Shown one piece after another: positions 10,237 to 18,311 of a DNA stretch of 64,000 nt. This DNA is from Archangium gephyra. GTDB lineage: Bacteria > Myxococcota > Myxococcia > Myxococcales > Myxococcaceae. Under the pieces are notes generated by a model. The model ran no database searches. It had not been told where the DNA came from and worked only from the letters and a program-made list of their open reading frames with translations. Both the position numbers and the translations under genes were made by a program. The DNA is taken from assembly GCA_003243425.1 (NCBI GenBank), contig QFQP01000006.1, forward strand, positions 147,634 through 211,633, read 5' to 3'. The first letter of the stretch is position 1, and each line of letters begins with the position of its first letter.

Positions 10237-11466
10237 TCAGTCGAGGTTCGCGCCTTCGTCGACCCAGCGGCCCAGCACTTCACGCTCTTCATCGGCCATG
10301 CCCGTCTTGTTGATGAACGGCATGGTGCGGTTGACGAACACGCGCTCCTTGATGCGCGGCGCGAGCGTCTGAATCTGCGCGGGCGTGTCGAACATCACGT
10401 TGTTCGGCGCGACCGGAAACATGGGCTCGGTGGTCTTCGCCGCGTGGCACGAGCTGCAGCGCTCCTTGATGATGCCCTGCACCTGCGAGAAGCGAACGGG
10501 CTCCCGGCTCGGGGGCTGGAGGTTCTCGGCCACCACGGCCTGCGGCGGTGCCACTTCACGGCGCGCGGTCAGCACGAACAACAACGTCACCGCGACCGCC
10601 GCAATCACCACGATGGGCCCCAGCCACGAAGCCGTGCGCTTCATCGTGAAGCGGATGTTCATGAAGTGGCGGATGCCCGCGCCCGCGAACATCAACACGA
10701 ACAAGATGAGCCAGTTGAGCTTGTGGCCGTACGTGCTCGGGAAGTGGTTGCTCAACATGATGAAGAGCAACGGGAAGGTCATGTAGTTGTTGTGAATGCT
10801 GCGCTGCTTGGCCTTCTTGTTGAGCGCGAAGTCCTGCTCCTGACCCGACTCGGTCGCGGCCACGAGCTTGCGCTGTGAAGGCACGATGACCATCCACACG
10901 TTGCCCGTCATCACGCTGCCCAGCAGCACGCCCACGTGCAGGTACGCCGCGCGGCCCGAGAACACCTGCGTGTAGAAGACCGTCAGGGCCAGCAGCATGG
11001 CGAGGCTCAACAGGCCTGCGACCGTTGGCTGCGAAGGCCCGAGCACTCGCCACGACAGGTCGTAGACCAGCCACGCCGCAATCAGCGAACCCGCCGAGAT
11101 GCTCACGGCCTGCGGCAGGCCCATTTCGCGCACCGAGGGGTCGATGAGGAAGGCGCCGCCGTTCATGTAATAGACGACCACCAGCAGGCCGATGCCCGAG
11201 GCCCAGGTGGTGAAGTTCTGCCACTTGAACCAGTGCAGCCGGGCCGGCATCTGCCCCGGCGCCAGCTGCTTCTTCTCCACCTCGTAGAAGCCCCCGGAGT
11301 GGACCATCCACATCTTGCCTTCGTAGCCAGGCTCGTTCGCGCGCTCGGGGGCCTTCTCGAGGTTGCGGTCGAGCCAGTTGAAGAGCATCGAGTTGCCGAT
11401 CCACATGATGCCGGCAATCAGGTGGACCCAGCGGACGGTGAGATCGAGGAACTCGTGGAGACTCAC
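10237..11466 (-). CDS. puuD: PuuD-type membrane urate oxidase fused to cytochrome c
   Basis: A 409-residue membrane protein. The GTG at 11466 is chosen because the family N-terminus follows directly (HEFLDLTVRWVHLIAGIMW); the frame is open further upstream but reads as noise. Residues 1-310 carry eight or so hydrophobic segments of the Urate_ox_N/PuuD family, including the NFTTWASG region. Residues about 330-409 form a cytochrome c domain with heme motif CSSCH and a later Met in NRTMPFINKTGM, a possible heme ligand. Such enzymes oxidise urate to 5-hydroxyisourate and pass electrons to the respiratory chain. No other purine-catabolism gene is visible in the window, so it is an orphan here. It lies 46 bp downstream of a surface-protein gene. 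Confidence 0.8.
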   Translation of the reverse strand: MSLHEFLDLTVRWVHLIAGIMWIGNSMLFNWLDRNLEKAPERANEPGYEGKMWMVHSGGFYEVEKKQLAPGQMPARLHWFKWQNFTTWASGIGLLVVVYYMNGGAFLIDPSVREMGLPQAVSISAGSLIAAWLVYDLSWRVLGPSQPTVAGLLSLAMLLALTVFYTQVFSGRAAYLHVGVLLGSVMTGNVWMVIVPSQRKLVAATESGQEQDFALNKKAKQRSIHNNYMTFPLLFIMLSNHFPSTYGHKLNWLILFVLMFAGAGIRHFMNIRFTMKRTASWLGPIVVIAAVAVTLLFVLTARREVAPPQAVVAENLQPPSREPVRFSQVQGIIKERCSSCHAAKTTEPMFPVAPNNVMFDTPAQIQTLAPRIKERVFVNRTMPFINKTGMADEEREVLGRWVDEGANLD

Positions 11467-11512
11467 GGCGCGCGAATGTACCCGGGCGCGCTCGTGACGC
11501 AGCCACAGAACG

Positions 11513-14500
11513 TCAGAAGCAGGCCGTGCGGTACCCGACGACGATGTCGGCGCCGGCCGGGGGCGGCGTGGTGAACACCACCGCATTGTTGGCAGCGTCG
11601 AGCCGCCAACCGCTGCTCATGGTGTTGCCGTTGACCGTCACCGTGACGTCGCCCATCGAACGAGGCGAACCCGTCAGCGAGAACGACTTGCGTGCGCTGA
11701 ACACCGACTCGCTCACGTTGGTCAGCTCGCGCGCCCAGTCGTTGGTGCAGATGTCGGCGCGCGCGCCGTTGGTCGCGGTGACGATGCTCGCGTAACGGCC
11801 GTCGTCGATGCCTTCGATGGAGCACGACGCGCTCGCCGCAGAAAAAGGGCCCACCACCGACACGTTCACCAGCTCGGGGAGGTTGTTCTTGAGGCCACGC
11901 AACGTCGACACGTACTGGTTCACCGTGCCCTGCGACTGCTCGATGGCGTCGGTGACCAGCACCACCGCCAGCGCTGCGTCGTCACGCAGGAAGCCGGCGT
12001 TGAGCCCCGAGCGGTTGGGCTCGGTGACCGCGGCCTGCATGCACGCGAAGGGTTGCTCGTAGCCGCTGCCCGTCACCCCGACCTGAACGTTGCTGGCGAA
12101 CACCGTGGCCACGTTGGGCGTGGAGGGCGTGAGCACCGCGGGCTGGCCCGGCGCGCCCGCGCGCAACACGCCTCGCTGCGCGAAGAGGTCGGTGGTGGTC
12201 ACGCCGATCTGCCAGTCGCCCGCGCCCTGCGTGGCGCCGCTGATGAACGACATGAAGTTGCTGGCCAGCGCCTGCTGCTCGTCGGCCATCGAGCACGAGT
12301 CGTCGATGACGAAGAGAATGTCGACCTTCGCCGTCGACTGCTCGAAGGTGTCCGACTGGAAGCCGACGGGGTCGCTCACCACGCGCAGCGCGACGCCCTC
12401 CTGCACCGCTTCTCCCGACTGCACGGTGTCGAAGAGCATCGTCGTTGAGAAGCTGCCGGTGGTGGTCGGCGCGGCGGCCACCAGCATCGTGGCCGACTGC
12501 GCGGGCTGCAGGCTGATGGGCCCGTTGGTGAACGGCGACGCGGTGAAGCGGTAGGGCGCCGGCGGCGTGGCGGGCGCCACGCTGATGGGCACACCACACG
12601 TGTTGTAGACGGTGACCGGTTTGCTGGCCGACGTGCAGTTCTGCTGCACCACGCCGAAGTCGAGCAGGGGAGGGTCGACCAGCAGACACCGGCTGACCTG
12701 GAGGTCGACGGGCAGTTGGCGCGCCGCGCCGCTGTTGCCGATGTTGAAGCGCAGCGTGCCGCGCAGGTAGCTCCCCACGGCTGCGTCGGCCGGCACCAGC
12801 GCGGTGACGATGATGGGCTGCTGCCGCCCGGCGGGAATCAGCAGCGCTGCGCTCGAGGGCTCGGTCACGCGGAACGCGAGGTTCGACCCGGGCGCCATCT
12901 CGATGCCGCTGATGAGGCACTGGTTGCCCGACACGGTGCTTTCGTTCTTCACCAGCAGCGTGCGCGTGAGGCTGGCGCCGCGCGGCGCCGCGCCGAAGTT
13001 GGCGCCTTCAGGAGCCACCGTCACCGTGCAGTTCTCGGGCTGTCGTGGCGAGGCCGTCATGGCGATGCGGAGCACCGGCTCCTTGCTGTCGTTGGAATAG
13101 ATGAGGAGGTCGGCGCGGCGCTCGTTGGCGTTGGTGGGCGCCAGCGTCACCTCGAACTCCAGGAGGTTCTGCCCGGCGATGGCGGGCACACCCTTCGCTG
13201 CGTCGTAGGTGCTGATGAGGCCGACCGAGAACTCGCTGGCCCGCGTGGCGTTGTTGGTGGGCACCACCGCGAACCACGGCAGCGAACCGTCGCGGCCCAG
13301 GAACAGATTGTGCGACGTGTCTCCGGGCGCAGGTGGCGCGGTGCCCACGTTCTGAACGATGAGCCGGCGGCGGGTGAGCGCGGTGCCCGTCGAGTTGTAC
13401 GGCACGCCTCCGAACTGGAACGGCGTGGGCGCGGCGACGATGCGCGGGCCACCGCCGATGCAGTCGAGGCCGATGCGCGCGGGCGTGACCGGCGTGGTCC
13501 CGATGTCGATGGTGAGCACGTCGGTCATCGGGCCCAGCGTCGACGGCCGGCACGACACCGACACCGTGGCGCTGCCGTTGGCCGGCAACACCGCGGGCGC
13601 GTTCATTTCGACCAGGAAGTTCTGCGGCGCGAGGGTGGTGCTCAGCGGCAGGTCGACGTTGGAGCGGTTGGTGAGCGTCACCGTGCGCGTCGACGAATCG
13701 TTGAGCGGCACGCGGCCGAAGTTGATGCGTTGCGGAGACCACGCCAGCGCGGTGTCGTCACCGCTGCCACGAAGGGTCACCGTGCCTTCGGGGCACAGCT
13801 CACCGCGCTTGAGCGTGAACGTCGCCTCGTAGGCGCGCGTGTCGAGCGGTGAGAAGCGCAGCGGCAGGTCGGCCGAGCCTTCGGCGGGAATCTCGAACGA
13901 GGCGCTGCCTTCGAGCGAGAAGACCGCGTCACCACCGGTGATGGCGCCGACGGTGGCGCTCGACGGCAGCGGCGCGCCGTTGGTGAGGGTGACGCGCTTG
14001 ATGACCGCGTGGTTGAGCGGCACCGCGCCGAAGTCGACCAGCGTCGGCACGTAGCAATCGCGCGCGACCGCGGTGGCGACCACCGTGAGGTGAATGGTGT
14101 TGGTGGCGGCCGACGTGCCTTCCAGCGTGAGCGTGAAGCGCGCGGTGTGCGTCACCTCGGCCGTCGACGGGTCGAGCGCCTGGGGCGCGCGGAAGAGCAG
14201 CGAGAGCGTGGCGTCGGCGTTGCCTTCCACGGCGAGGCCCACGGCGTCTTCGAGCTGGAGGCTGTCGTCGCCTTCGTCGCGCGTGACCGAGACGATGGTG
14301 GCGCTCTCGAGGCCGATGTTGCGCACCTGCACGGCCGACCGACCTTCGGTCAACATGAACACCGGCGGCGCGGTGACCGTGGCGTCGGTGAGCAGCTTTT
14401 CACCAGCGCCATCGGGCACCACGAAGACCAGCTCGCCGTAACGCGCGGTGACGCCGCCACCGTCGCAACGACAGCCTGCGACGCCCAATAGAAAGAGGAG

Positions 14501-14518
14501 GAGCCCCGCGCGTCTCAT
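11513..14518 (-). CDS. Choice-of-anchor-D lipoprotein with C-terminal von Willebrand A domain
   Basis: A 1001-residue lipoprotein. The ATG at 14518 gives MRRAGLLLFLLGVAGC, a signal peptide with lipobox VAGC; the frame runs 178 codons further back but overlaps the divergent gene and reads as noise. Residues about 30-760 are repeated choice-of-anchor-D/ASH Ig-like units (several LTNRSN, INFGRVPLN and VQNVGT segments). Residues about 770-950 are a vWA domain with a MIDAS-type DDSCS in DILFVIDDSCSMADEQ, so divalent metal binding is likely. It is probably surface-exposed and may mediate adhesion or assembly. It is a full-length paralogue of the gene at 3-2546, which has lost the MIDAS. It is divergent from a Cys-rich lipoprotein gene across a 61-bp gap. 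Confidence 0.82.
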   Translation of the reverse strand: MRRAGLLLFLLGVAGCRCDGGGVTARYGELVFVVPDGAGEKLLTDATVTAPPVFMLTEGRSAVQVRNIGLESATIVSVTRDEGDDSLQLEDAVGLAVEGNADATLSLLFRAPQALDPSTAEVTHTARFTLTLEGTSAATNTIHLTVVATAVARDCYVPTLVDFGAVPLNHAVIKRVTLTNGAPLPSSATVGAITGGDAVFSLEGSASFEIPAEGSADLPLRFSPLDTRAYEATFTLKRGELCPEGTVTLRGSGDDTALAWSPQRINFGRVPLNDSSTRTVTLTNRSNVDLPLSTTLAPQNFLVEMNAPAVLPANGSATVSVSCRPSTLGPMTDVLTIDIGTTPVTPARIGLDCIGGGPRIVAAPTPFQFGGVPYNSTGTALTRRRLIVQNVGTAPPAPGDTSHNLFLGRDGSLPWFAVVPTNNATRASEFSVGLISTYDAAKGVPAIAGQNLLEFEVTLAPTNANERRADLLIYSNDSKEPVLRIAMTASPRQPENCTVTVAPEGANFGAAPRGASLTRTLLVKNESTVSGNQCLISGIEMAPGSNLAFRVTEPSSAALLIPAGRQQPIIVTALVPADAAVGSYLRGTLRFNIGNSGAARQLPVDLQVSRCLLVDPPLLDFGVVQQNCTSASKPVTVYNTCGVPISVAPATPPAPYRFTASPFTNGPISLQPAQSATMLVAAAPTTTGSFSTTMLFDTVQSGEAVQEGVALRVVSDPVGFQSDTFEQSTAKVDILFVIDDSCSMADEQQALASNFMSFISGATQGAGDWQIGVTTTDLFAQRGVLRAGAPGQPAVLTPSTPNVATVFASNVQVGVTGSGYEQPFACMQAAVTEPNRSGLNAGFLRDDAALAVVLVTDAIEQSQGTVNQYVSTLRGLKNNLPELVNVSVVGPFSAASASCSIEGIDDGRYASIVTATNGARADICTNDWARELTNVSESVFSARKSFSLTGSPRSMGDVTVTVNGNTMSSGWRLDAANNAVVFTTPPPAGADIVVGYRTACF

Positions 14519-14579
14519 GTCGGGGGAATACATCGCGGCGCGCGACGCCACGCCAGCGCAGTGCCACACTCCCCGGTCG

Positions 14580-15257
14580 ATGCGGTGGCTCGTGCTGTGT
14601 TTCCCCATGATGTTCTTCGTGGCCTGTGGCGAGCGGCCCTGCAGCGCGGCGACGTGCAGCGGGTGTTGTTCAGCAGGTGAGTGCGTGCCGGGTGACGCGC
14701 GCACGGCCTGCGGTGTGCGCGGCGCCGAGTGTTCCGTGTGCCGTTCGGTCGAGCAGTGCGTGGCCGCGAAGTGTGAGCCCCTGCCGCCTGGGCCCGATGC
14801 AGGGGTCCCCGACAGCGGCACGGTCACCACCTGCGCGTGCATGTCGGCCTGTTGCACGCCCGACGGCCGGTGTGCGGGGAACAACTCCATCGACGCCTGT
14901 GGGCCCGCGCGGACCTTCTGTGGCACGTGCGCCGCCGACCAACGCTGCGAAGCCGGTGTGTGCGTGATGGGGGCGTGCGCCGGGTGTCTGTCGCCGCTGG
15001 GCGCGTGCTTCGACGGCCGTGAAGACCGCACCTGCGGCCGCGACGGAGGCATCTGTCAGACGTGCGAGGTCGGCCAGCGCTGCGTCAACGGCGCGTGTGA
15101 ATTCACCGCGTGCAACGCCACCAACTGCCGCTTCGGCTGCTGCATGCCGGACAAGCGCTGCGAGCTTTCACCCAGCGAGCGGGCCTGTGGCGTCAACGGC
15201 GACGCGTGTCGGACGTGCGCCGGTACGCAGCAGTGCATCGCCGGGCTGTGCCAGTGA
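14580..15257 (+). CDS. Cys-rich repeat lipoprotein
   Basis: A 225-residue lipoprotein: MRWLVLCFPMMFFVACG gives a signal peptide with lipobox VAC. The mature part has four loosely repeated modules of about 45 residues with the pattern C-x3-C-x-x-GCC, then an ACG, then C-x-x-C and a QRC or QQC. An Asp/Pro/Gly-rich linker (PDAGVPDSG) follows the first module. The many paired Cys suggest disulfide-stabilised surface domains like those of the gene at 5595-7256. Function unknown. The ATG at 14580 is chosen because it begins the signal peptide; the frame continues upstream into the divergent gene without meaning. Confidence 0.75.
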   Translation: MRWLVLCFPMMFFVACGERPCSAATCSGCCSAGECVPGDARTACGVRGAECSVCRSVEQCVAAKCEPLPPGPDAGVPDSGTVTTCACMSACCTPDGRCAGNNSIDACGPARTFCGTCAADQRCEAGVCVMGACAGCLSPLGACFDGREDRTCGRDGGICQTCEVGQRCVNGACEFTACNATNCRFGCCMPDKRCELSPSERACGVNGDACRTCAGTQQCIAGLCQ

Positions 15258-15306
15258 GCCCCACGCGCGTCGAACGCGCACCCTCACCTCGCACGACGGC
15301 GCGCCA

Positions 15307-15855
15307 TCAGAACGTGCCGTAGACCCCGTTGGGCGCGAGGTTGAACGACACGGTGCCGGTCTTCGGCTTCGCGTTGGGCGTGGTGAGCTCGAGCAGCGTG
15401 ACGGCCGCCCCGGCTGCGGGCAACGAGCCGGCAGCGGCGACGAGAATGGCGCCGACGGGTTGCCCCGGGTCGACCGCCACGGCGATGCCCGCTGCCACGC
15501 CCATCATCGCGGCGCTCCCGAGGAACGCGAGGATGATCTCCCCGTTGCCTCCCAGGGCCTGATGAATGCTGAAGGCCACCCCGGCGACCAGCAGCGCGCT
15601 CAACGCCGCCGTCGCGAACGTGGGCTCGAAGGCCGAGTTCTGCCCGGTGAGCAGCAACGCGATGCCCAGGCCCGCGCCGCCCGCGAGCGTGCCACCACCG
15701 ATGCCGAGGCCGATTCGCAGCTCGGGTGAAGGCGGTGGCTTCGTCGGCGCAGGCGGTACGTACGTCGACTCAGGCGGAGGCTCCGGTTCAGGCAACGGCA
15801 TGGGCGGCGGGGGCTCGACCTGACCGAGAGCCAGCACGAGCGCGAGCGTCAGCAT
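15307..15855 (-). CDS. Proline-rich membrane protein of unknown function
   Basis: A 182-residue protein. It has an N-terminal hydrophobic segment, a Pro/Glu-rich linker (residues about 14-45), four hydrophobic Gly/Ala-rich segments (about 48-150) and a short soluble tail. The layout suggests an inner-membrane protein. I recognise no family. It is convergent with the Cys-rich lipoprotein gene across 49 bp and lies 41 bp downstream of the MFS gene on the same strand, so cotranscription with the latter is possible. Confidence 0.6.
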   Translation of the reverse strand: MLTLALVLALGQVEPPPPMPLPEPEPPPESTYVPPAPTKPPPSPELRIGLGIGGGTLAGGAGLGIALLLTGQNSAFEPTFATAALSALLVAGVAFSIHQALGGNGEIILAFLGSAAMMGVAAGIAVAVDPGQPVGAILVAAAGSLPAAGAAVTLLELTTPNAKPKTGTVSFNLAPNGVYGTF

Positions 15856-15896
15856 GCCGTCACTCTAAGACCGGCGCCCGCCGGCACCGCCATTTT

Positions 15897-17087
15897 TCAC
15901 GCCGGGGCGCGGCGCCCGAAAAGCAGCATCACGAACGCAAGCGCTGCGCCCAGCAGCATCATGCCCGTCATCGGCATCGGGGTGCCGTTGGCCAGCCGGG
16001 CGACGAGGGCGCTCGCGGCCGCCGACACGCCGAACTGCAACGAGCCCATGGTGGCCGACGCCAGCCCGGCACGCCGGGCGTGCTTGTCCAACGCGAGCGC
16101 CACCAGGTTGGCAAACACCAGGCCCTGCAGCGAGATGAAGACGAACAGCAGCGCCTCGATGGCGAACAACGACGGCGCAAATTTCGCGACCAGCACCAAC
16201 GCGACGCTCGTCACCAACAAGGCCGTGATGGCGACGCTGCCGATGCGCAGCGGCGTGGCGCGCTTGAGCAACACCCGGTTCCACTGGCTCATCGCGATGA
16301 GGCCGGCGGCGTTGAGCGCGAAGCACGCGGAATAGACGAGCGGCGTGGCGCCGAGCTGCTGCATCAACACGTCGGGCGAGCCCGAAATGTACGAGAACAT
16401 GCCGGCCTGCGACGCGCCCGTGGCGAAGGTGAAGGCCACGAAGCGCCAGTCGCTGAAGAGCGCCTTCAAGACCACGCCGAAGCCTTCGGGCGCGTGTGAC
16501 GGCCGCGTTTCGGGAATCGAGCGGTGGGCAATCACCGCCAACGCCACGCCCGCGAAGGTCAGCAGCACGAAGACCGCGCGCCAGCTGGCCAGCTCCAGCA
16601 GCAGACCTCCGAGCGGCGGCGCCAGCACCGGCGCCACGCCCATCACCAGCATGATGAGCGACATCACACGCGCGATCTCAGCGCCGCTCCACAGGTCGCG
16701 CACCAGCGTTCGCGTGATGACCATGCTCGCCGCGCCGCCGATGCCTTGCAGCAGCCGCGCGCCGGCCAGCATCGGCAACGACGTGGCCGCGCCGCACAGC
16801 ACGCTGCCCACGGCATAGAAGAGCAGCCCGGTGATGAGCGGCGGGCGGCGGCCGAGGCGATCTGCGAGCGTGACCCACACCAGCTGCGCGCCCGCGAGCC
16901 CGAGGAAATATGTCGACAGGGTGACCGCACCCGCGCCGGGCGCCGCGCCCAACTGCCGTTCGATTTCGGGAAGACCGGGGAGATAGGCATCAATGGAGAG
17001 CGGACCGAGCGCGGTGAGCGCTCCCAGCACCACCACCAGCTTGTCCTTCGACGGCGCCTGCGCTTCTGCCTGCGACGACGAAATCAC
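15897..17087 (-). CDS. Bcr/CflA-family MFS drug-resistance exporter
   Basis: A 396-residue, 12-helix major facilitator. The GTG at 17087 is chosen because the family N-terminus follows (LGALTALGPLSIDAYLPGLP). Motifs include the loop 2-3 signature WVTLADRLGRRPPLI and the helix-5 proline-rich segment MGVAPVLAPPLGGLL, both typical of the Bcr/CflA subfamily. Expected role is proton-driven efflux of small hydrophobic compounds across the inner membrane; the substrate cannot be read from sequence. It is divergent from the pilus ATPase gene, with about 80 bp between the start codons. Confidence 0.85.
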   Translation of the reverse strand: MISSSQAEAQAPSKDKLVVVLGALTALGPLSIDAYLPGLPEIERQLGAAPGAGAVTLSTYFLGLAGAQLVWVTLADRLGRRPPLITGLLFYAVGSVLCGAATSLPMLAGARLLQGIGGAASMVITRTLVRDLWSGAEIARVMSLIMLVMGVAPVLAPPLGGLLLELASWRAVFVLLTFAGVALAVIAHRSIPETRPSHAPEGFGVVLKALFSDWRFVAFTFATGASQAGMFSYISGSPDVLMQQLGATPLVYSACFALNAAGLIAMSQWNRVLLKRATPLRIGSVAITALLVTSVALVLVAKFAPSLFAIEALLFVFISLQGLVFANLVALALDKHARRAGLASATMGSLQFGVSAAASALVARLANGTPMPMTGMMLLGAALAFVMLLFGRRAPA

Positions 17088-17167
17088 CGCCGCAGACTCA
17101 CAGCGGCGTGACGGTGGCGCGAACGATCTTGAAACCGGGTCATGTTGCAGTCCGTAATGACCCGACC

Positions 17168-18244
17168 ATGGACGCGGCCACGATGAATCGGGTGCTGGAG
17201 TACGGGGTGAAGAACGGCGCATCAGACATTCACTTCCGGCCCGGCGAAGCGCCGACGTTTCGGGTGACCGGTGAGCTGCGCGCGATGAAGGCCGACAAGT
17301 TGACCGCGCAGGCCACGCGGCAGATCGCGCTCAACCTCATCTCCGACGCCACCACGCAGGCGGGCCTCGACGAGATTCAGGAATACGACACCTCGTATTC
17401 CATCAATGGCCTGAGCCGCTTTCGCGTGAACGTCTACAAACAGCGCAGCGCGCTGGCCATCGTGCTCCGGGTGATCCCCAACGACGTGCCGACGCTCGAG
17501 ACGCTCAAGCTGCCGCCGGTGGTCAAGCAGATCGCCAGCCACGAGCGCGGGTTGATTCTGGTCACCGGCGCCACCGGCTCGGGCAAGACCACCACGCTGG
17601 CGGCGATGCTCAACCACATCAACCAGACGCAGCCGGTGCACATCCTCACCATCGAAGACCCCATCGAGTACGTGCATCGCAGCGCGCGGGCGTCGATCTC
17701 TCAGCGTGAAGTGGGCCTCGACACCCAGGACTTCAGCGCCGCGTTGCGCTCGGCGTTGCGCCAGGACCCCGACGTCATCTTCGTGGGCGAGCTGCGCGAC
17801 TACGAGACGGTCGACATCGCACTCAAGGCCGCCGAGACGGGTCACCTCGTGCTCGCCACCGTGCACACCACCGACGCGGTGAAGACCGTGGGCCGCCTTC
17901 TGTCGTTCTTCCCGGGCGACGAGCAGGCCTCAGTGCGCGCGCGCCTGGCCGAGACGTTGAGGGCCACCGTTTCGCAGCGCCTGCTGCCGAGGATCGACGG
18001 GCGCGGCATGGCGCTGGCGATGGAGATCATGGTGACGACGCAGACGGTGCGTGAATACATCCTCGACGCGGACCGCACCGGCTCGCTCAAGGACGTCATC
18101 GAGAAGGGCCGCACCACCTACGGCATGCAGTCCTTCGATCAGCACTTGTCTGATTTGTACCGCGCGCAGGAAGTGAAGCTCGAAGTGGCGCGGGCCGCGG
18201 CGTCGAACCCGGCCGACTTCGAGCGCGCGCTCAACTTCGAGTGA
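17168..18244 (+). CDS. PilT/PilU-type pilus retraction ATPase
   Basis: A 358-residue hexameric AAA-like ATPase of the type IV pilus retraction family. The N-terminal PAS-like domain contains GASDIHFRPG. The motor domain carries Walker A GATGSGKTT, an aspartate box (TIEDPIE), Walker B within DPDVIFVGELRD and a His box in GHLVLATVHTTD. The C-terminal FDQHLSDLY resembles PilU (FDQ-type) more than PilT, which carries an AIRNLIRE motif absent here. It would power pilus retraction and twitching motility from the inner membrane base. The ATG at 17168 is preferred; an in-frame upstream start at 17108 would add 20 residues. No other pilus gene is nearby, as is usual for extra retraction ATPases in myxobacteria. 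Confidence 0.88.
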   Translation: MDAATMNRVLEYGVKNGASDIHFRPGEAPTFRVTGELRAMKADKLTAQATRQIALNLISDATTQAGLDEIQEYDTSYSINGLSRFRVNVYKQRSALAIVLRVIPNDVPTLETLKLPPVVKQIASHERGLILVTGATGSGKTTTLAAMLNHINQTQPVHILTIEDPIEYVHRSARASISQREVGLDTQDFSAALRSALRQDPDVIFVGELRDYETVDIALKAAETGHLVLATVHTTDAVKTVGRLLSFFPGDEQASVRARLAETLRATVSQRLLPRIDGRGMALAMEIMVTTQTVREYILDADRTGSLKDVIEKGRTTYGMQSFDQHLSDLYRAQEVKLEVARAAASNPADFERALNFE

Positions 18245-18311
18245 CCGTCGTCAGAGCGTCGGCACGGTGGGTGGCTGCCGTTACCGATTCCCACAGGTTC
18301 GCGCCGGTCGC

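Noticed and set aside
12716..13852. Plus-strand frame opposite the vWA lipoprotein gene
   Set aside because: Arg/His/Gly-rich shadow with no domain; the minus-strand gene has clear repeats and a signal peptide.
15265..15279. GCGCGT-cga-ACGCGC hairpin between two convergent genes
   Set aside because: Only 6 bp of alternating G/C and no T tract on either side; common by chance in this genome.
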